Shown here in pieces: positions 1 to 9,901 of a stretch of DNA of 64,000 nt. The DNA lies in contig OX359266.1 of the NCBI GenBank assembly GCA_947179155.2, positions 1,794,237 to 1,858,236 on the forward strand. Direction: 5' to 3'. The notes under the pieces were generated by a model that made no database searches, was not told the origin of the DNA, and saw nothing but the letters and a program-made list of their open reading frames with translations. The stretch is from Hedera helix (Eukaryota; Streptophyta; Magnoliopsida; Apiales; Araliaceae). Position 1 is the stretch's first letter. Every line of letters begins with the position of its first letter. The position numbers and the translations under genes are program-made.

Positions 1-212
1 GGGAACGCAAAACGAACACAAAATTTAAGAAAAGAAAATCTACTTTAACGACACAAGTCTAATTATATTTAATTTAAAAAATTCCCATCAGCTGTAATAC
101 TAATATTTAGTGTAATGGACTGTTTATAACTTATTATTTTTTAGGTTTCGTTTAGTTTTCTGTTGCTTGTTCCAAGTTCCAAACTCTTATGCAGTAGTTT
201 TTGAATTTACAG

Positions 213-2480
213 GTAGGAGTGCCAGGCTATATTCTTCGGTGCTTGGAACATATGGAATTAAAAGATATTGCACGGCCTGTTGCTTTTCTTGCTAAAATGA
301 CAGGCCATCGATCCCTGGTTGTACAACTCATAGGCAAAGGCTTATTGGATCCAGTCAGAATGAAAAGGTTGTTCGATGTCTCATGCCCGAGAGAAGTCAC
401 AATGGATGTTTTGATGATAGTTTCAGATCTAGCTCGTATGGATAAGGTAAGGTCTTAGTTCATACAATGGTTCTTGCTGTAAATGAATTTTATTTCACTT
501 CCCTGTTTTTTGTGTGTTTGGTGAGTTAGTTCAAATTGAAGCATGTCACATAGTAGTAGCACTGGTGTCACTAGCATAAAAACCTCTTCTGCCCTTTTTG
601 TTCAGATGTTGATGTTATGGTGTTTTGTTGATTATCTTTTTCATCAATTTCCCTTGTTAATATACATGATTTCTCACACTAAAATATAACAAAAATAAAT
701 TTAAAGGGCAAATGTGAAAAGGCAACAAATTGGTCTGTCATCAAATTAAAGATTTGAAGCCTTGGAGATGATGATGGTAAAAGATAAATTTTAACATGTT
801 ATGCAAAGTTGTTAAGAAATCAATAAGGGTAAAGGTAGGCCATTTGTCAAGTACAATTTTTTTGGTCTCAAAACACCAACTACGATTCCACTTTTTACCC
901 TATTGTATTTCTCATAAATATTAATGATTATATTTAGGAGAAGATAGATTTATTTAGTTTCTCATCAATAGCTTCTTGGGGTCCGTGGCTGCTGTAGTGC
1001 CGTGAAGGATAATTTTTTTTCCTTTTAAAGATGCACATATGTTGTTTTGTGAAGTTTTTAGCGCGTCTCCATAGCAGCAAACATGTGCTTTTTGTTTGTT
1101 TTAAATACCTTGTTGCTCTGAAAAGCTAAATGCTGAAGTGCTTAACCCATGAAAGTTTATTTTAAGCCCAAATGCAAATGTAGGTCTTTTATGAACACCT
1201 CAACGGGGCAGATATCTTGGAGTTCTTAAAGGATTTTCTCACCCATGAAGATCCCAATGTGCGTGCAAAGACTTGCAGTGCTATAGGAAACATGTGTCGG
1301 CATAGCTGCTACTTCTATAGTTTACTGGTGAGTCATTGACAGCATTCTAGATCAGATTAAGCCTTTGTTTGATCTTCTTATTTGTTTATGATATACTTTC
1401 AATGTGGAACATTGAAATTAAGAATTAGAATGGAGATTAATTTCCTTCCATCTTTTTGTGAAGTTCTGAAAACTGAAATCCTTTTCTGCTTCTTTACAAC
1501 TTGCCCTTTAGGTAAAGCATCAAATCATTAATCTCCTTATTGATCGATGCGATGATCCCGACAAAAGAACACGGAAGTTTGCTTGTTTTGCAGTAAGATC
1601 TTCTACATTCATATAAATGTGCAGTTAGAACCTTCAATTTAATCCTCCTAACATGTTGTTCACTTTCTCTTCTAGATTGGAAATGCTGCCTATCACAATG
1701 ACTTGTTGTATGAGGACCTAAGGAGATCTATTCCTCAACTAGCAAATTTGCTGCTCTCATCAGAGGAAGACAAAACAAAAGCAAATGCTGCAGGGGCTCT
1801 GAGTAATCTTGTTCGCAACTCCAACAAGCTTTGTGAAGACATAGTTTCTAAAGGAGCCATGCAGGTACACTTGTATGTTGCATTTATTAATTTATATACG
1901 TATGGTAACTGTGCTAGTTTATTTTCATCAAATTGTTTAGCTTAGTTTTGAACTGTGTAAAGCCATTAGAGTGGAATCTGAGCTCTGAGGCAAGCTGTAT
2001 GCAACTAAAGAAACGTGAATAATTGTTTATAGTACTGCCAACTATTTTAAATTGCGATCTTGCTTTGAAGCGTTAGGGTTCCACAGAATAACAATTTCTG
2101 GACCGGAAGAAAACTGTTGCGCGAATGAGTTGAGTGCATGTAGAACACAGTGGTGAAAATTTGTTGTTTGCAATAAACGAGAGAACAATATTTATTTCAG
2201 CTGTTATAATTTTAATGTGGACAAATTATTTCAGGCACTACTTAAGTTGGTCTCAGATTATTCCTTGGTTGCTCTGACCCCGAGTAGGAAAGATGCCATT
2301 AACGAGTCACCTTTAAAGATTGCTCTGTTTTCATTGGCCAAAATGTGTGCCCATCCACCCTGCAGACAATTCCTCCGCTCATCGGATCACTACCCTGTCA
2401 TTGGTCGCCTTAGGCAGTCTCCAGAATCAACAATTGCTAATTATGCCTCTGTCATTCTCAGCAAAACCTCCGAAGCTTAA
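213..2480 (+). CDS. TIO: Serine/threonine-protein kinase TIO (FUSED family), C-terminal exons, 5' partial
   Basis: Five exons are readable: 213-446, 1184-1327, 1512-1592, 1676-1864 and 2235-2480, all with AG/GT borders and matching phase, giving the last 297 residues and a TAA stop. The kinase domain lies upstream of the window. What is seen is a helical, leucine-rich ARM/HEAT-like region, with stretches such as LEHMELKDIARPVAFLAKMT and HEDPNVRAKTCSAIGNMC, ending in YASVILSKTSEA. I recognise this as the C-terminus of the plant FUSED kinase TWO-IN-ONE, which in Arabidopsis binds kinesin-12 at the phragmoplast midline and is needed for cytokinesis. The ARM region is the part that serves partner binding. 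No breaks are visible. Function is by family; residues before 213 are unseen. Confidence 0.88.
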
Positions 2481-3144
2481 TGAATGTTAAGCACTCGAAA
2501 CCAGAACTTCAACATACACCTTATGTTCCACTCACCAGTTGTTGCGGTAACCAGTTGCCTCTGGTAATGATCAGCAGTAGAATTCACAAGTTGAATGTAG
2601 GTATAAGAGACTCCAAGGGGGTTGGGAGCTTGTAAATCTATGTAAGTAGTTTTATTTTTTGGCAAAGCACAAAATATATCTATGCAAGTAGTTTACTGCA
2701 TTTGGATTGATACTCCTTAAGAAAGTGACAATGCTGCTATTTGTACTTGTTTGGACACACACTGATGCAACTATGTTATTTTCTTATTTTATACTTCTTC
2801 AATTCCGGTTTGAATGTCATAATTCATAACGAAGATATGGCATTAAAAAGGGTTGCAGAATATTGTTTCAAAATATTTTTTGAATGTTGTTAAAATTCTT
2901 GTACAAAGGAGAGGTTTTGAACCGTGGCAGTTAAAGTGGAATTAATGTATTTTAAATTTTGAAATTAATCTTTGTATCATTGAAATTTCTCTTATGCCAA
3001 TTGAAATAACATTCATTGTAGCCTTGTAGGAGTTACAAATATCAAACAGAGGTCTAAGACTATTATGTTAAGTGTAATGAAACCTTAAAGAAGCTATGGT
3101 AGATTGCAATCTCTCTGCTGAATTTGTTTCTTGAAAATTCCACT
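2481..3144. other. 3' flank of TIO, no gene seen
   Basis: AT-rich sequence holding the TIO 3' UTR. The only open frame is a short minus-strand shadow at 2477-2665. I see no conserved protein, RNA gene or transposon end. Confidence 0.5.
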
Positions 3145-3840
3145 TTATTTCTTTTTGATATAGTGGTGAATCGAGTCACTCAAACAAGAAGTCTTTCAAA
3201 ACCATATTATTGAATTTTTGAAAATTAATTTAAGATATTTTTAAACTCAAATTAAATAAAAATTTATGCTTATTCATATTTTTGTATGATCTTTTCCATC
3301 AATAAGGTTAAATTTTACTAGAAAACTTGAGATAAACTCATTTTATAAAACTATAATTAAAAAATTTATATATCCTAGAGAGCATCACACTTGATTATTC
3401 ATACAGATTTTTCAAATATATTCTCAAATGTTTAGCAACTAGTAATTGCAAATGTCTGAAGGCATGATATAACAAAAGATTAAATTAAAATTTAAAAAAT
3501 AAAAAAAATTATTATTAAGGAAATTATAAAATATAAAAATTATTATTATTTTTATTATTGTTGTTATTGTTATTGTTGTTGTTACTAATGAAAAATTATA
3601 TTAAAATTCGATTAAAATTCAAAAAATAAAAATATTATTATTATCTGTATTATTATTAAGAAAATTATAAAATATAAAAATTATAAAAATTATTATTATC
3701 GGTATTATTATTAATAGTATTATTATTATTATTGATATTATTATTGGTTTTATTATTATTATTATTATTATTATTACTACTACTACTACTACTATTATAT
3801 TAATTATTTATATTATTATTATGATAATAATAATAATTAT

Positions 3841-4006
3841 TAGGTAAAAATGTAGGTACACAGCTGTGTACCTACACGGTAGACCTTTAGCGACGGTTTG
3901 AATGACTATGACGACAGTACTATCAAGAAAAATGTCGTCATAGCAATTAAAACCGTCGGCAAAAGCCACTGTGTAAGTACACATCTGTGTACCTACATAT
4001 ACCCTA
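3841..4006. mobile_element. Small foldback MITE with palindromic ends
   Basis: A 166-bp element whose two halves are inverted repeats of about 64 bp at roughly 75% identity. Each arm holds a palindrome: 3851-3876 is a perfect 26-bp palindrome centred on CAGCTG, and 3972-3997 is the same with two mismatches. Inner arms carry CGACGGTTT and ACTATGACGAC opposite GTCGTCATAG and AAAACCGTCG. The TTTAGCGACGGTTT motif resembles subterminal repeats of CACTA elements, but no CACTA end is certain. Target duplications cannot be judged inside the microsatellite. Confidence 0.6.
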
Positions 4007-4188
4007 ATTATTATTATTATTATTATTATTATTAGTACTATTATTATTATTATGGATATTATTATTATCAGTATTATTATTACCATTATTGTTATTAGTA
4101 TTACTATTATTATTAATATTATTAAATTAATTATAATTATTATTATAATAATAATTACTATTATTATTATTATTATTACTATTATTAA

Positions 4189-4227
<39 letters not shown>

Positions 4228-4263
4228 ATTTATTATTATTAAAATTATTGTTATTATTATTAT

Positions 4264-4350
4264 TGAATGACTATGGCGACAGTACTATCAAGAAAAATGT
4301 CGTCATAGCAATTAAAACCGTCGTCAAAACCCTATCGTGTAGGTACACAA
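4264..4350. mobile_element. Truncated second copy of the foldback MITE
   Basis: Repeats the centre and right arm of the 3841-4006 element (TGAATGACTATGGCGAC, then CAAGAAAAATGTCGTCATAG, ending GTGTAGGTACACA). It lacks the outer left palindrome. Like the first copy it is embedded in ATT repeats. Confidence 0.6.
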
Positions 4351-4436
4351 CAATTATTATTATTATTATTATTATTACTATTATTATTATTATAGATATT
4401 ATTATTATCAGTATTATTATTACCATTATTGTTATT

Positions 4437-4475
<39 letters not shown>

Positions 4476-4654
4476 GTGTAGGGGTATAAATTTGATTTGG
4501 GCGAAAAAAAATTTGTGAGATAAAATGTGACTTATTAGATTAAGGTGAACCCAAAAGCATAATCATCGTGTTAATGCAGAGTACCAATCAGAAAATAGAC
4601 AGTTTCTGTTAAAAGTTTTATAATTTGCTATCACACAAACTAGACTTGCACATC

Positions 4655-4800
4655 GGGCCAGCCTGCCAAGCTTGGCAGCCTGCCCTGGTCCGGCCCAAGC
4701 TTGGCAGGCCTTGACCGTTGACCAGGCCAGGCCGGATTTAAAACGAAAAAAACGAGTCTGCTTTGGCCTGAGGGCCGAACCAAACCGGGTCAGGCCTAAA
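4655..4800. repeat. hAT left subterminal repeat array
   Basis: GC-rich block with many copies of CAGGCC/GGCCTG, CCTGCC and GCTTGGCAG just inside the left terminal repeat. It mirrors the block at 8229-8462. Subterminal clusters of this kind are known transposase binding sites in hAT elements; that role is inferred here. Confidence 0.6.
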
Positions 4801-4858
4801 GTTGGATAACGGGCCTTGACCGTATGTTACATATTACTCCACATACATGAAACATATT

Positions 4859-4860
<2 letters not shown>

Positions 4861-4897
<37 letters not shown>

Positions 4898-5065
4898 CTT
4901 ATACATCTATATTACTCAGTAATATAGACTGACACACACTGGCACACACACACTGGCACACACGCATATATAAATATATATATTATACATATTAATTTAT
5001 TACACCGTAAACACACATGTATACGGTATATATGTTATTACACACACACACACACACACACACAG

Positions 5066-5103
<38 letters not shown>

Positions 5104-5235
5104 TACTCATTCACACAAGTATATATTATTAAAAAAAAAGATTGTTAAATATATAAATATTTATTTTATATAAACTTGAAACAAATATTTTTAAATAATT
5201 ACGATATATACACACACACACACACACACACTTAT
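4861..5235. repeat. TA and CA microsatellites inside the hAT element
   Basis: Runs of (TA)n at 4862-4893 and 5086-5102 and (CA)n at about 5040-5085 and 5210-5230, separated by short AT-rich spacers. Confidence 0.85.
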
Positions 5236-5442
5236 AACTTTTAAAATATAATGCGACTCATCCGTATTAAAAAAAGAAATAAGAATTGATGTATTTATTA
5301 AAAATAATGAATTTACAAATTACAATAATGAATAATTATAAGTTTATAACTTTAAAATATAACTTAAATAATAATTAATTATTCATTGATTACAAATAAA
5401 TTCTTCAAAATTTTACAATATATGTCTTCAAATCTTCAAAAT

Positions 5443-7446
5443 TTATGGAATTGAACTTTCAACAATTTCTGTTCCGACTTCGAGATCTTCCGAGCTATCT
5501 TGATCGTCTATTACGTCTTGTATTCTTCTTTGCGCCGCAAGATAATCTCTATAGCAGATGCATATTTCTAACGATTCCGGACTAAGTCTACTTCTTTTTT
5601 CATTTAATACCCTGTCAGATAAAGAAAAACAAGATTCCGAAGCTACGGTACTAGCTTGGATAGTTAGTAAATCACGGGCCATCGCGGCCAAAGTAGGAAA
5701 CTGTCGTTTATGTTTATTTCAGAAAGCGAGAATATTAAAATTTTCAAATTCTTCTTCGGTTATAAAACTTCTAAAATCGGTACTACAATATAAACCAAGT
5801 TCGTTTAAACTACTCTTGTGTGTTGAAGATTTTGGTTTCTTAGATAGTGTTTTTAATAAGTTGGCATATTTAGAAGATGAAGGGGCAGGGGGCGGTGCAC
5901 GTACAGATGTACAATATACAGATTCATACAATTTATAAAATTCAGTAAATGTAATATTAAATTTTAATTTAAGGTTATCAATATTACTACTACCTATATT
6001 TTCTACTATATCTTCTAAAATACTCTCTACACCTTCTAATTTTATAATTGGGTTTAATGCAGCGGCACAAGTAATAACAGTTGACATGTCTTCAAAGTAT
6101 TTTTAAAATTTTTCTTCCATTGACAAAATAAGGGCAGACCAAATGTTATTATTTTTAAATTCTTTAAAAATAAATGATATTTCTAAACATGCATACAAAA
6201 CATGATGAATTGTAGGATAATAAACAATAGATAACATTTTTGTATGTTTTTTAAAAACTTTAAGAATCTTTAATAGTTGACTAAGTAAATCCCAATCTTC
6301 GTTTGTTAATTCTTGAACCATCAAAGTATTATAAAACTCCATAAGTATATTTTTACGTTTATAGACATCTCTAAATAAATCATATGTACTATTCCACCTT
6401 GTGTTATTATCAAATTTCACTCTTTTAAATTTTTTTCCTCTTGCATGACAAAAATGTCTAAAATTTTGAATTTTTCTGTTTGAACCATACACACAGGTAA
6501 TCATATAACGAATTTTAGATATAGTCATTTCTAAATAATTAAATCCGGATTGAACAATTAAATTTATTATATGACAAATACATCTAACATGAAAAAAAGA
6601 AACATTTATTATAGGTAACAAATCATTTTTTAACATGGTAACAGCACTAGTGTTATTGCTTGTATTATCTAAACTAATACTCATTATTTTATTTTTAATT
6701 TTAAAAGTACGAATAATCTCAATAATTTGACTATATATTGTTTGACCAGTATGAGGTAATTCAAAAAATTCAAATTCTATAATTCTTTTTTGCATAACCA
6801 TTTCAGAATCTATCCAATGAGCAGTCATACAAATATAGCTAACTCCAGGTTGATGATTAATAGACCAAATATCACTACTTAAACTAATTTTACCATCAAA
6901 ATTATCAAAATATTCAATAAGTTATTTTTTAGCTTTATTATATAATTTAATAGCATCACGTTTAGTAATCATTCTACTTACTTGTTTATATTTCGGTTGC
7001 AATCCAGATTGAATGTACTCGGTACAGCGCTGATCCTCAAAAAAATTAAATGGGAGCTCCTTCTCGATCACTAGTTTGGCTTGCAACTCTTATTCTAATA
7101 TTTGATCATAACTCCAACTGTGACCGGAACGATCAATTTGTGTTTGAGAGCTTTCGTCGGTTAGTTTATGCCTTTGCAAACACGATTGATAGTGTCGTTG
7201 TAGTGTGTTATTACCTTTAGTACCAAATAAGGCGTTGCATATTTTGCATTGAGCCTTTTTACCACCATCAGCAGCCCACACTTCGGTGAAATGTTCCCAA
7301 ACCGGCGCTGTACGTTTGTTTTGTTCACCGGTAGGACGTGGAAATAACGGACTCAAACTCGTTCCACTATTAGGCCGAATGCTACTTTGGTCGTTTTGAA
7401 TAAATTGTGGCATTTGTGATCCGGATGCAGTGTTGGAAGAATCCAT
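5443..7446 (-). pseudogene. hAT transposase (RICESLEEPER/Ac type) with four in-frame stops
   Basis: One frame of 668 codons runs from ATG at 7446 to a stop at 5443-5445 without any frameshift. Four in-frame stops break it, at 7090-7092, 6922-6924, 6103-6105 and 5719-5721 (the last sits where the family has tryptophan). Domains in order: BED-type zinc finger near residues 40-100 (VWEHF, CKIC, H...C spacing), the central RNase-H-like fold with SLSSDIWS, FHVRCICHIINL and TRWNSTYD, and the C-terminal dimerisation region with MARDLLTIQAS and SESCFS. The protein would insert and excise the element. It cannot be made full length now. Lack of frameshifts suggests a fairly young loss. Confidence 0.9.
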
Positions 7447-8228
7447 TATATTATAATAACAATATAATAATAATGGGTATAAAAATATAATAATAAAGGG
7501 TATAATAAAAAAATTGTATTAACCAACTTGAGAGTTATAATATAAAGAAATTGAAATCTTATGGAGAGAAAATAATTAAATCAGTGTTGGAGACAAAAGA
7601 ATGCTAAAATAATTGATCTTGTAACAATAATTGTGAATATCTATAATACAACACACGACCTTCATTTTATACAACTCAAATATTTCCGTTGAGCAATTAA
7701 CCGTTGAAAATTTTGACCGTTTATTTTTTTTTTGCATGTTTGATAACAGTGACTGATGCGGACAGGCAGGCGCAGGCGGCAGCCGAGTCGTCAAATCCGT
7801 CGTCAGCGTCAGCGCAGCAGCAACAGTGTTCCAGCGCACGTCACGCGTCCCACTCGGCCACTCCAGTCACAGCTTCTACGGCTCTGCGCGTGCCACGCGT
7901 CACGTCGTCCACTCCAGTCACAACGGCCACGCGGCCATCGTCCACTCTGCGCATGCCACGCGTCCACGCGACCCACTCCAACAGTCCACGCCAGCTTCTT
8001 GTTACCGTTGCTTTCTTAATAAATATTAATAGTAGATAAAAGAAGAACAAGCCACAAACGGTCAGTCGGTCACAGACGCATATATATTATATAATAATAT
8101 TATATATACTTAATATTTATACACACAGTCTCACACACACTGACCGGACACATATATAAATATATATTGTTAGAGAGAACAAAAATCGAGACGGGTTACA
8201 CACTGACGCAGTGAGGCACATAGTTGGG

Positions 8229-8462
8229 GAGAAAGGCCAGGCCGCAGGCTTGGGAATGCGGGCCAGGCCGAAGGCCGGTCCAGGCTGTAGGTCAGGCCGC
8301 AGGCCAGTCCAGGCCGATTTTTTTGCAAGGCTGGACCGGGCCAGATTTAAGTTGCAAAAATGTGGCCTGTTGCTGTCTGGCAGGCCGGGCCAGGCCAGGT
8401 CAGGCTTTGACCAGGCCAGATCAAGGCCAGACTTAGGCCGAACCGCAGGCCCCGGGCCAAAT
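8229..8462. repeat. hAT right subterminal repeat array
   Basis: Dense CAGGCC and GGCCAGGCC repeats, together with GGCCGCAGGCC variants, end just before the right terminal repeat. They are the inverted counterpart of the left array. Confidence 0.65.
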
Positions 8463-8586
8463 GTGCATGTCTAACCCAAACCATAGCATAGCATAACTGG
8501 CAAGTGGCAACAATTGAAGGAACACCACAACAATAAAACTTTGAAATTTCCCAAGAATTTTAAAGGTATTAATAGCATTAACACAG

Positions 8587-9718
8587 TACTTTATTTCTTT
8601 TTGATATAGTGGTGAATCGAGTCACTCAAACCAGAAGTCTTTCAAAATCATTGATGGGGTGTGGTTTCTTTGGGCTTATCTTTCTGGGCCAAGATCCCTT
8701 TCTTTGCATTTGGCTTGGGCCGGGTCGGGCTTCTTCCTTTCCTATTGGGTCCGGGATCTCAAATCTTTTCTTAATCAGGCTGTTGATAGGGCGTTTGGGC
8801 CATTTTTTCCACTTTGACGGACTGACACAGGGGACAGCCCAGGCTAGTATCTTCCCCCAACGGACCAAGTGGAACAGGTGGAATGGAACTTCTTGTTTGC
8901 ACTCATGAGAGTATGACTGGACGTCTTACAATGCATGGATTGCTATATATTGGCAACTTCATAATTACAAAGGTAATTGATCTTTTTACATCACAAACAT
9001 TAAGCTATCAAACTCCTGAGAGATTCCAGTTAACGATAAAGGTCCTTCATTGTGACGTTATTCCCCTGAACTTACTCTTACACCGGAGCATCTCTGGACG
9101 GTCCCAACCACGACTGTCTTGTGAGGTGATAACGGTTTATTGCTTGTGCAGGTATCTTGCTGACGGGTGATTACGACAAGAGTGAAAAACAGACGTCAAC
9201 AATCATATTGTTGAATTTTTGAAAATTAATTTGAGATTTTTTTAAACTCAAAATTATTATAAATTATATTTATAGTCTTATAATTTGGGTAAAATTTCTG
9301 ATTCACACTTCCCTCAAATTAATTATTCTGAAAAAGGGATATAACTAATATATTTGACTTTATAATAATGAAAGTTTAATTAATTTTAGTCGTCAAAAAA
9401 ATATACTTATTTTATAATAATAATATTATTATTATTTTAAATTAAATAAAAATTTACGCTTACTCATACTTGAAATAAACTCATTTTATAAAACTGACAT
9501 AAATAATTTATATATCCGAGAGAGAGAGAGAGAGAGTATCTCCCTTAATTATTTATAGAGATTTTTCAAATATATGCTCAAATGTTTAGCAATTATAATG
9601 GATGTGAAAGGTGAGCACAAAATTATCATAACCGTGTCAATGCAGAGTACCAATTAGGAATAGGAATAGACAATTTCTGCTAAAAGTTTTATAATTTGCT
9701 ATCACCCAAACCATAGAG
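8587..9718. repeat. Tandem duplication, copy B
   Basis: Matches copy A from about 3145 to 4640 plus 8474-8490. It lacks the hAT element and the ATT tract but holds a solo LTR at 8652-9201. Copy B has extra AT-rich sequence at about 9250-9440 and a GA microsatellite near 9520. Confidence 0.8.
8652..9201. mobile_element. Solo LTR, 550 bp
   Basis: Starts TGATGGGGTG and ends GACGTCAACA, with a perfect 5-bp target duplication ATCAT at 8647-8651 and 9202-9206. The same place in copy A (about 3200) reads CAAAACCATATTATTGAA, an empty site with a single ACCAT. No internal retrotransposon sequence is present, so this is a solo LTR formed by LTR-LTR recombination. Strand is not determined. Confidence 0.8.
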
Positions 9719-9901
9719 TACTGGTTGGTAGAGGGCAAAAGAACCAAAAATAAAAAATAGAAAGCATCAAACTCTAAAACCCATGCTTGGAGTGACACCA
9801 AAACTTAGAAGGAGCAAACCAAAGTTGTTTACCCCCATCTTTCTCATAGTCCAACTCCACCAAAAATTCGACCACTTGTGTGGTCGTCTTTAACTATCAT
9901 T

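Larger units (their letters stand above)
3480..4480. repeat. ATT/AAT microsatellite tract
   Basis: About 1 kb of long (ATT)n runs with interruptions by GTT, GATATT and CTA. It gives spurious poly-isoleucine frames on both strands. It is absent from the matching place in copy B near 9600, so it expanded or was brought in after the duplication. It encloses one full and one partial copy of a foldback element. Confidence 0.9.
4641..8473 (-). mobile_element. hAT DNA transposon, full length, non-autonomous by mutation
   Basis: The left end TAGACTTGCACATCGGGCC pairs with the inverted right end TAGACATGCACATTTGGCC. The 8-bp target duplications are ACACAAAC (4633-4640) and ACCCAAAC (8474-8481), 7 of 8 matching. 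The empty site survives in copy B at about 9690-9718, where TTTGCTATCACCCAAACC runs unbroken. The element carries a BED-finger/hAT transposase on the minus strand, GGCC-rich subterminal repeats at both ends, and CA/TA microsatellites. Terminal repeats, target length and protein agree on the hAT superfamily. Confidence 0.93.
3145..8490. repeat. Tandem duplication, copy A (interrupted by hAT element)
   Basis: The segment beginning with TTTCTTTTTGATATAGTGG at about 3147 recurs at about 8592. Shared landmarks run on through GAATTTTTGAAAATTAATTT, CTCAAATGTTTAGCAA, ATGCAGAGTACCAAT and TTTTATAATTTGCTATCAC. Copy A is split by the hAT element at 4641-8473 and by about 1 kb of ATT repeats. Copy B lacks both, so it is an internal reference for the state before insertion. 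Confidence 0.8.

Noticed and set aside
3808..4481. Open frames of 72-92 codons rich in isoleucine
   Set aside because: They are translations of ATT microsatellites; no start context, no conserved sequence.
7704..8050. Overlapping frames on both strands in a GC-rich block
   Set aside because: Low-complexity Arg/Ser/Pro text from a repeated GC-rich part of the hAT element; no family recognised.
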